From Bacteroidales bacterium (GTDB taxonomy: Bacteria; Bacteroidota; Bacteroidia; Bacteroidales; P3), in NCBI GenBank assembly GCA_900769785.1, contig CAAGHV010000259.1, positions 1 to 25,345 of the forward strand: DNA of 25,345 bases. The letters run 5' to 3'. The notes below the pieces were generated by a model. That model worked only from the letters and a program-made list of their open reading frames with translations. It did no database searches and had not been told where the DNA came from. Shown piece by piece: positions 14,308 through 21,549 of this stretch (positions are counted from its first letter, which is position 1; every line of letters starts with the position of its first letter). The position numbers and the translations under genes are program-made.

Positions 14308-16485
14308 TTATAACTTTTCTTCTATAAAGTTTGTCATCAAGTTATATAGGTGCCAACGCGTATTGCCACCGTATATGCTGTGGTTTTTGTTGGGATAGAT
14401 TTGCATATCAAACTGTTTTCCTTCTTTTTGAAGAGCAGTTATCATATCTATGGCATTTTGTAGATGTACGTTGTCGTCGCCGGTACCGTGTACTATCAAA
14501 TAGTTTCCTTTCAAGCGGTCGGCAAAGTTGATAGGCGAATTTTGGTCATAGCCTTCGGCGTTTTCTTGTGGGCGACGTAAGAAACGTTCGGTGTATATTG
14601 TGTTGTAATATCGCCATGTGGTAACGGGAGCCACGGCAATGGCGGTTTTAAATACATCGTTGCCTTTGAGTATTGCCAATGATGATAGATAGCCTCCAAA
14701 ACTCCAACCAAATATACCTATGCGACTTTCGTCTATCCATGGTTGTTTTCCGAAGTATTTGGCAGCTTCTATCACGTCTATACATTCGTATTTTCCCAGT
14801 TCTTTGTAGGTGATTTTCTTAAACTCGGCTCCACGTCCACCGGTGCCACGTCCGTCAATACATACTACTATGTATCCCTTTTGTGCCAGCATACGGTGCC
14901 AATAGTAGTCGCTGCCACCGTAGCGGTTGGTAACTTGTTGGTTGCCCGGTCCGCCATAAACGTAGAAGAATAATGGGTAACGACGTGTACTATCGAATGT
15001 GGCAGGTTTGATAATATAGTAGTTCAAGTTTACGCCTTCTGATGTTGTGAGGGTACCGAATGTTTTAGTTTCATCACCATATTCTTTCATCTTTTTAGCT
15101 AGTTTGGCATTGTCTTGTAGCATAACCAGCTGTTTGCCTTTGGCATTGTGTATGGTATAGATAGGTGGAGTATTGGCGTCGGTAAAGTTGGATATATAAT
15201 AGTGGCAGCCATTGCTAAACGAAGCGTTGTAGGTTCCGGGCTTATCTGAAAGTTTGGTTTTCTTTTTCCCATCAAAATTAATTACATATAGGTCTGTGTT
15301 GATAGGCGAACTTTCTTTGGATGTGTAATATATTTTTTTGTTTTTCTCGTCAATACCTGCAATGCGTACTATATCGTAATTGCCTGTGGTAATTTGTTTT
15401 ATAAGGTTGCCTTTTAGGTCGTACATATATATATGGTTATAGCCGTCTTTCTCGCTGGTTATAAGGAAATGTTTGCCGTCGGCAAGGAATATCCATGTGT
15501 CGGGCACGTCAATATATGCTTTGTCTGTTTCGGTGTGCATGTACGATATTTGTCCTGTGGTGGCATCGGCAAGCAGTAGTTCCATGTTGTTTTGATGACG
15601 GTTCATACGCATAATGGCAAGGATGTTGGCATCTTGTGTCCATTTTATACGGGGTATGTATTGGTCGTTTTGGCTACCTATATCTAGTTTCATGGTCTTT
15701 TGTGACGGTAAATCGTATATAAGTACATCAACAATGGAGTTGGTTTCGCCGGCTTTTGGGTATTTAAATTTGTAGTTATCGGGATAAAGGTTTCCCCACA
15801 TCTGCATAGTATATTCTTTTACATGGCTTTCGTCGAAACGGTAGAAAGCTATCTTTTTGCTGTCGGGCGACCAATAGAAACCTTGTGTTATACCAAACTC
15901 TTCTTCATATACCCAGTCTGTAGTACCGTTGATAATGCAGTTGATTTTGCCATCGAATGTTATTTGTTTTTCTTCTTTTGTGGCAAGATCCATTATGTAT
16001 ATATTATTGTCGCGTACAAAAGCCACCATTGTTCCGTCGGGTGAAAAGGTGGTAAGGCGTTGTTTGCCATTGTGTGATATTAGTTCGAAAGTTTTATTTT
16101 CGATATTGTATATGTAGTAGTTAGATATTCCCGAGTGGCGGTATAGGGGTTCGAATTCGCTACTTAGCAGTATTTGTTTTTCGTTGCTGTCGAACATATA
16201 CGATTCTATTCTTGGCATAGGTTTTACCTTTTTTGCATTTACGGGGGTGTTAAATAGACATACATCTTCTATTTTCTCACCGGTTTTGTAGGCATACTTT
16301 TCTATACCGGTTCTTTTCAGAATGCAGTAGTGTTCGCCATCGTTCATAGAGCGTATTTCTGATATTCCTTTGGCCGAGAAAGTACCGTTGAGCCAAATAT
16401 CTTCGAGTGTTATGTTTTTTTGTGCTATGCTGTAACTACAGCCAAAAACTATTATTGCCAATAGGCATAGAATCCTTTTTTTCAT
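14308..16485 (-). CDS. Dipeptidyl peptidase IV (S9B prolyl oligopeptidase family)
   Basis: A 725-residue exported peptidase that removes Xaa-Pro (or Xaa-Ala) dipeptides from peptide N-termini. Signal peptide residues 1-21 (cleavage after AQ possible); a GCS at residues 15-17 could alternatively be a lipobox. Residues about 40-470 are the beta-propeller, carrying DWVYEEEF with Glu195/Glu196, the pair that binds the substrate amino terminus. The alpha/beta-hydrolase domain (about 480-725) has Ser595 in GWSFGGY, Asp670 in HGTGDDNVH and His702 in KNHSIYGG, so the triad is complete. Length matches the roughly 720-residue Porphyromonas gingivalis enzyme. It starts 19 bases after the DUF2461 gene and is the last gene of the lspA unit. 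Confidence 0.95.
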   Translation of the reverse strand: MKKRILCLLAIIVFGCSYSIAQKNITLEDIWLNGTFSAKGISEIRSMNDGEHYCILKRTGIEKYAYKTGEKIEDVCLFNTPVNAKKVKPMPRIESYMFDSNEKQILLSSEFEPLYRHSGISNYYIYNIENKTFELISHNGKQRLTTFSPDGTMVAFVRDNNIYIMDLATKEEKQITFDGKINCIINGTTDWVYEEEFGITQGFYWSPDSKKIAFYRFDESHVKEYTMQMWGNLYPDNYKFKYPKAGETNSIVDVLIYDLPSQKTMKLDIGSQNDQYIPRIKWTQDANILAIMRMNRHQNNMELLLADATTGQISYMHTETDKAYIDVPDTWIFLADGKHFLITSEKDGYNHIYMYDLKGNLIKQITTGNYDIVRIAGIDEKNKKIYYTSKESSPINTDLYVINFDGKKKTKLSDKPGTYNASFSNGCHYYISNFTDANTPPIYTIHNAKGKQLVMLQDNAKLAKKMKEYGDETKTFGTLTTSEGVNLNYYIIKPATFDSTRRYPLFFYVYGGPGNQQVTNRYGGSDYYWHRMLAQKGYIVVCIDGRGTGGRGAEFKKITYKELGKYECIDVIEAAKYFGKQPWIDESRIGIFGWSFGGYLSSLAILKGNDVFKTAIAVAPVTTWRYYNTIYTERFLRRPQENAEGYDQNSPINFADRLKGNYLIVHGTGDDNVHLQNAIDMITALQKEGKQFDMQIYPNKNHSIYGGNTRWHLYNLMTNFIEEKL

Positions 16486-16504
16486 CTGTTTATGTGTTTT
16501 ATTA

Positions 16505-17176
16505 TTAATTCATTGCGTCTATTATAAACTTGTTGAGAGGGTATGTGGCTCGGAAAGCATCCATTACACGTGTACCAAAGTCGTCGTTCAATACTTCTGT
16601 GTTCGTAAAGTCGCACATTGTTACATAGTGTTTGTATTTGAGCCATTCCACACCTTCAAAGTCTTTGGGAAATCCCTTAGGTGCCTGTTTGAGCATATCT
16701 ATCTGCCATAGTTTTGGATAGTACTTTTTGAAATTGTTATTGTTTATAATGCTCTTGAATGTGTCTATGTTGTAGTATATTTCTTTTCTGATGGAAGTAA
16801 GTGTATCGGCTTCTGGCATGAATATACCGCCACCGCAACCCGAATTGTTGTTTTCGATGTGTATGTAGTAGCCTGGTCGGCCATGGCGTTTTACACCACC
16901 GGTGGCTATATAAGCGGCTAGATGTACCTTGTAAGGTGTTTTGTCGGGGCTGAAGCGTATATCGCGATGTATGCGGTACATACATTTTTCGGCGTTCTGT
17001 ATCCCTATGCTTTTATCCATATGGTATATTTCCGGCATAAGGTTTTCTATAAACTCTAGGAAGTCAGACTTGACTGTTTGCCATCTGCTTTTGTTATCGT
17101 TGAACCACTCACGATTATTGTTTTCCGACAAATCGTGGAGAAAATCTAATACGAAAGGTGATATTTTATTCTTCAT
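16505..17176 (-). CDS. DUF2461 family protein
   Basis: A 223-residue soluble protein. The start (SPFVLDFLHDLSENNNREWF then NDNKSRW), the YRIHRDIRFSPDKTPYKVH segment with following HGRPGYYIHIENN, and overall length identify the widespread DUF2461/TIGR02453 family, whose biochemical role is unknown. There is no signal peptide. The gene starts inside the end of lspA (11-base overlap), implying translational coupling, and is followed closely by DPP IV. Confidence 0.9.
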   Translation of the reverse strand: MKNKISPFVLDFLHDLSENNNREWFNDNKSRWQTVKSDFLEFIENLMPEIYHMDKSIGIQNAEKCMYRIHRDIRFSPDKTPYKVHLAAYIATGGVKRHGRPGYYIHIENNNSGCGGGIFMPEADTLTSIRKEIYYNIDTFKSIINNNNFKKYYPKLWQIDMLKQAPKGFPKDFEGVEWLKYKHYVTMCDFTNTEVLNDDFGTRVMDAFRATYPLNKFIIDAMN

Positions 17177-17897
17177 GGTCGGTCGGAGTATGTATTTGTT
17201 GTTCTAGAGTGGTGTCGTGGTTATCAATAGGTTTGTTCTTCTTTTCAAATACTATCTGGTCTATAAGCAATATAACTACACCTATTGTGATGGCACAGTC
17301 GGCAATGTTGAATATAGCATCGAAGAAGGTGAAGTGTTTGCCTCCCACGAGTGGAAGCCATTCGGGGAGTATAGTGTCAATAATAGGGAAATAGAACATA
17401 TCTACTACTTTGCCTTGGAAAAATGGTGCATATCCACCACTTTCTGGCATAAACTCAGCTACCTGATAATAGCTTTCGTTAAATATAAGACCATAGAAAC
17501 AACTGTCGATAATATTGCCTAAGGCGCCTGCCAATATTAATGATACGCTTACAATTGTAAGTTTGCGGGCATTATTTTGTGTAAGGTAGAATATGGCCCA
17601 TGTGATACCTATTGATGCAATAATACGGAAAAGAGTAAGGATAATCTTTCCAATCTCGCCACCAAAGGCCATGCCGAAGGCCATACCTTCGTTTTCGACA
17701 AAATATATCTTAAACCAATCACCAAGCATAGGTATGCTTTCACCTATTTGCATGTGTGTTTTTATCCATATCTTTAGTATTTGGTCGGCCAAAAGTATCA
17801 ATAATACTATGGCTGTTGGCATACGCATACGTCTTAAAAGGTCCTTTGTAATATGGATTGAAGGTATATGAAAACCATTCTTTTTTTCTTCTGTCAT
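17166..17897 (-). CDS. lspA: Lipoprotein signal peptidase (signal peptidase II)
   Basis: A 243-residue inner-membrane aspartic peptidase that cleaves the signal peptide of lipoproteins after lipid attachment. I start at ATG 17897 (MTEEKKNGFH) rather than an in-frame ATG 60 bases upstream, because the first 20 residues of the longer version are not protein-like and would overlap the leader. The catalytic aspartates are Asp131 in GNIIDS and Asp200 in FNIADCAI. Four membrane helices are visible. The roughly 70-residue segment between the aspartates and the charged cytoplasmic tail (EKKNKPIDNHD onwards) are longer than in proteobacterial LspA, as is usual in Bacteroidetes. It serves the several lipoproteins in this window and elsewhere. 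Confidence 0.95.
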   Translation of the reverse strand: MTEEKKNGFHIPSIHITKDLLRRMRMPTAIVLLILLADQILKIWIKTHMQIGESIPMLGDWFKIYFVENEGMAFGMAFGGEIGKIILTLFRIIASIGITWAIFYLTQNNARKLTIVSVSLILAGALGNIIDSCFYGLIFNESYYQVAEFMPESGGYAPFFQGKVVDMFYFPIIDTILPEWLPLVGGKHFTFFDAIFNIADCAITIGVVILLIDQIVFEKKNKPIDNHDTTLEQQIHTPTDHEE

Positions 17898-17968
17898 AAT
17901 ATTAATACATTTATATTTAGATATATATGTAACTATAGTGTTGCATATGTTTTGCAACTATTGAACTA

Positions 17969-17976
17969 CAAAGATA
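17969..17976 (-). promoter_or_regulatory. -7 box of the lspA operon
   Basis: Minus-strand TATCTTTG matches TAnnTTTG, about 72 bases upstream of the lspA start. An ATTG lies about 23 bases further upstream, slightly beyond the usual distance. It probably drives lspA, the DUF2461 gene and DPP IV. Confidence 0.5.
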
Positions 17977-18011
17977 CGAAAGATTTCTGAATAATAGAGC
18001 AATGCACAGTG

Positions 18012-18746
18012 CTAGCTCTTTATAGAGAGTCGTTCCCATAGGTAGTTTGGTATCAGTTTCCATGCTATTACCAGTAGGCTGTATCGCCAATCTATCACTT
18101 TTACTCTTCGTTTTCGAGCTACGGCTTTGTAAGCTTCTTTGGCTACAAATTCCTTTTTCATTAGCATAGGGTAGTGGTGCTCATCTTTCAAAAGGTCGGT
18201 GGCTACAAATCCCGGACGTATATCGGTAAATGTTATTTTCACCTTGCGTATGGTAGCCAATTGAGCCAAACTTTGTATGTAATGATTTTGGTATCGTTTG
18301 GTGGCAGAGTAGGCTGGCGAAGCACCAAGTCCCTTGGTGCCGGCAATAGATGTTATGCAGGCTATATGTCCTTTGCCCTGTTGTGCAAAATAATTAAAGG
18401 CGTATGTAATCATTCGTGTAAAACCTTTGCAATTGGTTTCAGTAGTACGTAGTTCCTTGTTGTAATCCAAAGGGACGTTTTGGTAGCCTATGCCCGATAC
18501 ATGGAAATATATGTCTATGCCTCCCATGTTGTCTATAAGGTTTTGAAAGTCGGCGGTAGCATTATCGGAGTCAATGTCCAATTGTTGTACAAAAACATTT
18601 TCAGAATATTTTTCTTTTAGCATATTTAGCAATTCAATACGTCTGCCCATTATACCTACTTTATATCCGTCTGCAATATATAGTTTGGCTATTTCGCAAC
18701 CTATTCCCGAGGTAGCTCCTGAAATAATTATTCGTTTTGATTCCAT
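18012..18746 (-). CDS. Short-chain dehydrogenase/reductase
   Basis: A 244-residue NAD(P)-dependent oxidoreductase of the classical SDR type, cytoplasmic. The cofactor motif SGATSGIG is at residues 9-16; a basic pair GRR (34-36) after the second strand hints at NADP preference; the NAG motif is replaced by VSG at 83-85; Ser133, Tyr146 and Lys150 (PAYSATKRYQN) form the active site. The C-terminus (WRYSLLVIAWKLIPNYLWERL) is hydrophobic and may touch the membrane. The substrate cannot be told. It is transcribed alone from a promoter at 18855-18884. Confidence 0.92.
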   Translation of the reverse strand: MESKRIIISGATSGIGCEIAKLYIADGYKVGIMGRRIELLNMLKEKYSENVFVQQLDIDSDNATADFQNLIDNMGGIDIYFHVSGIGYQNVPLDYNKELRTTETNCKGFTRMITYAFNYFAQQGKGHIACITSIAGTKGLGASPAYSATKRYQNHYIQSLAQLATIRKVKITFTDIRPGFVATDLLKDEHHYPMLMKKEFVAKEAYKAVARKRRVKVIDWRYSLLVIAWKLIPNYLWERLSIKS

Positions 18747-18854
18747 AATTATGATATTATATTTGTTGTATAAATACTATTTTGCATTTATTATCTTGCA
18801 ATTAAATGTGTTATATGTCATTATTGGTAAGATTAAATGCTGTGTTTTCGATTG

Positions 18855-18884
18855 CAAATATACATGAAATAATTGAAATACAAA
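18855..18884 (-). promoter_or_regulatory. Promoter of the short-chain dehydrogenase
   Basis: Minus-strand TTTG (18881-18884), 18-base spacer, TATATTTG (18855-18862), close to the Bacteroidetes consensus. The leader would be about 100 bases. Confidence 0.65.
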
Positions 18885-19059
18885 CACTAAACTTCAAAAA
18901 ATAAATTTATGATCAAAACTGCTATAAAAAAGGATTAAAAAACTGTATATAGATTCTTTTTACTGCTATTTTGCCGATTTTACAATAAAAAAATAGAACT
19001 TTTTTATCCTTGATAATCACTGTAGTAAATGTTTGATGTGATAAAAAATAAAAAAAAAC

Positions 19060-19090
19060 TTTGTCGTTTTACAAAAAAGTTGTACCTTTG
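19060..19090 (+). promoter_or_regulatory. Promoter of tRNA-Phe
   Basis: TTTG at 19060-19063, exactly 19 bases, then TACCTTTG at 19083-19090: a full match to the Bacteroidetes housekeeping promoter. The expected start is a few bases before the tRNA at 19109. Confidence 0.85.
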
Positions 19091-19108
19091 CACTCGCAAA
19101 ACAACGAT

Positions 19109-19181
<73 letters not shown>

Positions 19182-19190
19182 CAAAAAAAG

Positions 19191-19222
19191 AAAGGTGCAC
19201 AATATATGTGTACCTTTTTTGT
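19191..19222 (+). terminator. Hairpin after tRNA-Phe
   Basis: AAAGGTGCAC pairs with GTGTACCTTT (one G-U) around a seven-base loop, followed by TTTG. It begins ten bases after the tRNA and may end or partly attenuate transcription into yqeY, for which no separate promoter is evident. Confidence 0.65.
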
Positions 19223-19256
19223 TTATACATCATTTAATATTAAAAAAACAAATACC

Positions 19257-19709
19257 ATGAGTTTAGAAACACAAATAAATAGCGATATCAAATCAGCTAT
19301 GCTACAGAAGGACAAAGCTAGTTTGGAGGCTTTGCGTGCTATTAAATCGGCTGTATTATTGGAAAAGACAAGTAAAACTGCCACTGACGGTGAACTAAGT
19401 GAGGCTGCTGAGATAGCTTTGTTGCAAAAACTAGTTAAGCAGCGTAAGGAAGCTGCCGATATTTATAAGGGTCAGAGTCGCGAAGATTTGTACGAAGCCG
19501 AAATGTTCCAAGCAGGAGTGATAGAGAAGTATCTTCCCAAACAGCTATCGCGTGATGAGGTAGAAGCTGAAGTGAAGAACATAATATCACAGGTAGGTGC
19601 TACTACTGCCAAAGATATGGGTAAAGTGATGGGTGTAGCCACAAAGTATTTTGCAGGCAGGGCTGATAACAAAGTGGTATCCGAAATAGTGAAGAGTTTA
19701 TTGAATTAA
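19257..19709 (+). CDS. yqeY: GatB/YqeY domain protein
   Basis: A 150-residue soluble protein of the YqeY family: an N-terminal helical part (MSLETQINSDIKSAMLQKDK, LEALRAIKSAVL) and a C-terminal part with EKYLPKQLS, TTAKDMGKVMGV and a final GRADNKVVSEIVKSLLN, matching the tail domain shared with GatB. I start at ATG 19257, which gives the typical N-terminus; a longer in-frame version would run back into the tRNA. The family is related to the tRNA-binding tail of the amidotransferase, but its own cellular role is poorly known. It follows tRNA-Phe by 75 bases. Confidence 0.92.
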   Translation: MSLETQINSDIKSAMLQKDKASLEALRAIKSAVLLEKTSKTATDGELSEAAEIALLQKLVKQRKEAADIYKGQSREDLYEAEMFQAGVIEKYLPKQLSRDEVEAEVKNIISQVGATTAKDMGKVMGVATKYFAGRADNKVVSEIVKSLLN

Positions 19710-19727
19710 TGTGATTTTTTTTTGAAT

Positions 19728-19769
19728 ATATAAAAAGAGAGAACTACGATTAGTTCTCTCTTTTTATAT
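19728..19769. terminator. Bidirectional terminator between yqeY and IMP dehydrogenase
   Basis: A perfect 19-bp stem (19728-19746 with 19751-19769, core AAAAAGAGAGAACTA) with loop CGAT. A-runs and T-runs on both sides allow it to work for both converging genes. Confidence 0.9.
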
Positions 19770-19781
19770 TTATATACGCTA

Positions 19782-21284
19782 TTAATTGTCGCGTTTTGTT
19801 TCTTTAAGTATTACATCGTGTGCACCACCTTCTATAATACTTGTTGATGAAACCATGGTTATTTTAGCTACTCTCTTCAATTCTTCTATTGATGAGGCAC
19901 CGCAACTACACATTGTTGATTTCATTTTTCCAAGTGTTATGTCAAGGTTATCTTTCAATTTGCCGGCATATGGTACATAACTGTCAACACCTTCTTCGAA
20001 TTTCATTGAAGCTTTTCCACCCATATCGTAGCGTTGCCAATTACGTGCTCTGTTGGAACCTTCACCCCAATATTCTTTTACGTAGTTGCCATTCACCATA
20101 AGTTTTTTTGTCGGGCTTTCGTCGAAACGGGCAAAGTAGCGCCCCATCATTATAAAGTCAGCACCCATGGCCAATGCCAATACCATGTGATAGTCTTGTA
20201 CTATACCGCCGTCGGAACATATAGGAATATATATACCTGTCTTTTTGAAATATTCGTCTCGGGCTTGTGCTACTTCTATTATTGCGGTAGCTTGTCCACG
20301 ACCAATACCTTTCTGTTCACGTGTTATACATATTGAACCTCCGCCGATACCTACTTTTATAAAGTCCGCACCTGATTCGGCTAGGTAGTTAAACCCATCT
20401 TTATCTACTATGTTTCCGGCTCCTATCTTCACACTGTCACCATAGTTGTCGCGAACAAATTTGATGGTATCACGTTGCCATTCCGAGAATCCGTCAGACG
20501 AATCGATACACAACACATCTACACCGGCTTCAATCAACTTGGGTATGCGTTCGGCATAGTCACGAGTGTTGATGCCGGCACCTACTAATAAACGTTTGTG
20601 TTCATCTAATAATTCGTCGGGGTTGTTTTTATGATTGTCGTAGTCTTTGCGGAATACAAAATATTTCAAACATTGATTGTCGTCAATGATAGGTAGGGCG
20701 TTTACTTTGTTTGACCATATAATATCGTTGGCTTCATCAAGGCCAATACCATCTTTTCCTGTTACCAGTTTCGAGAATGGAGTCATGAATTCTTTTATCT
20801 TTTTATCCATTGCATCGCGGCTAGGTCTATAATCGCGGCTGGTAACCATACCCAATAGTTTTCCGTTCGATGTACCATCGTGAGTTATACCTATAGTAGA
20901 GAAACCTGTTTTGGCTTTTAGGTCTATTACATCTTGCAACGTGTGTTCGGGTGTAAGGTTGGCGTCGCTTACAACAAAGCCTGCTTTATATTTCTTTACT
21001 TTGCGTACCATCTCGGCTTGGCTTTCGATTGACTGGGAACCGTATATAAACGATAATCCACCGTTTTTTGCCAATGCTATAGCCATATTAGAGTCGGATA
21101 CCGACTGCATAATGGCCGATACGAAAGGTATGTTTAATGAAATACTCGATTCTTTACCTTTGGCAAAGCGTACCAAAGGAGTCTTCAGACTTGTTTTATC
21201 GGGGCTCGAATCGCGTTTGGTTAAGCCGGGAATCAACAAATATTCATTGAATGTCCGTGAAATATTATCTATAATTTGTGCCAT
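19782..21284 (-). CDS. guaB: Inosine-5'-monophosphate dehydrogenase, Tritrichomonas foetus type
   Basis: A 500-residue cytoplasmic enzyme that oxidises IMP to XMP with NAD, the committed step of guanine nucleotide synthesis. The catalytic Cys319 is in GGGSICITREQKGIGRG; the mobile flap has Arg418 and Tyr419 in NRARNWQRYDMGGK; SDGG at 357-360 binds the phosphate. The region at about 105-220 corresponds to the CBS (Bateman) pair, carried in diverged form (MTPFSKLVT, NALPIIDD). The beginning TFNEYLLIPGL and many long stretches are unlike the usual bacterial enzyme but closely follow the sequence I remember for T. foetus IMPDH, where the catalytic residues carry the same numbers (319, 418, 419). 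Single gene, own promoter. Confidence 0.96.
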   Translation of the reverse strand: MAQIIDNISRTFNEYLLIPGLTKRDSSPDKTSLKTPLVRFAKGKESSISLNIPFVSAIMQSVSDSNMAIALAKNGGLSFIYGSQSIESQAEMVRKVKKYKAGFVVSDANLTPEHTLQDVIDLKAKTGFSTIGITHDGTSNGKLLGMVTSRDYRPSRDAMDKKIKEFMTPFSKLVTGKDGIGLDEANDIIWSNKVNALPIIDDNQCLKYFVFRKDYDNHKNNPDELLDEHKRLLVGAGINTRDYAERIPKLIEAGVDVLCIDSSDGFSEWQRDTIKFVRDNYGDSVKIGAGNIVDKDGFNYLAESGADFIKVGIGGGSICITREQKGIGRGQATAIIEVAQARDEYFKKTGIYIPICSDGGIVQDYHMVLALAMGADFIMMGRYFARFDESPTKKLMVNGNYVKEYWGEGSNRARNWQRYDMGGKASMKFEEGVDSYVPYAGKLKDNLDITLGKMKSTMCSCGASSIEELKRVAKITMVSSTSIIEGGAHDVILKETKRDN

Positions 21285-21378
21285 AAAATTACTTTTTTTC
21301 CTATCGATATTTATATGTATAACCCAATTTATTATATTACAACAGATTATATAATATCTCCATTATAATATATTTTTG

Positions 21379-21411
21379 CAAATATACGATTTTATTTTTT
21401 ACGTCACGAAA
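21379..21411 (-). promoter_or_regulatory. Promoter of IMP dehydrogenase
   Basis: Minus-strand TATATTTG (21379-21386) fits the -7 box, with TTTC (21408-21411) 21 bases upstream as a weak -33. It sits divergently from the metG promoter in a 265-base AT-rich gap. No riboswitch structure was recognised in the 95-base leader. Confidence 0.5.
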
Positions 21412-21494
21412 TTTTCTTTTCTTATTAAAGAACTTTTTTATTAAAAAAGTACTACTTAATTAGTATCTCGCTTTTATAATCGAAAAAAGTTTGT

Positions 21495-21502
21495 TACTTT
21501 TG
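21495..21502 (+). promoter_or_regulatory. -7 box of metG
   Basis: TACTTTTG matches TAnnTTTG, 48 bases upstream of the metG start. The -33 region (TTTA at 21472-21475) is only a partial match. Confidence 0.5.
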
Positions 21503-21549
21503 CAACCGATATTTGTTACTTGTTATAAATAACTAAAAATAGATAATCA

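Larger units (their letters stand above)
18747..19108. other. AT-rich intergenic region between two divergent promoters
   Basis: It contains the promoter of the dehydrogenase on the minus strand and that of the tRNA on the plus strand. The 170 bases between are very AT-rich with A and T runs, without gene or notable repeat. Confidence 0.6.

Noticed and set aside
21285..21549. Possible riboswitch or T-box in the gap between IMP dehydrogenase and metG
   Set aside because: The leaders are short and AT-rich; no T-box, purine or SAM aptamer core could be recognised.
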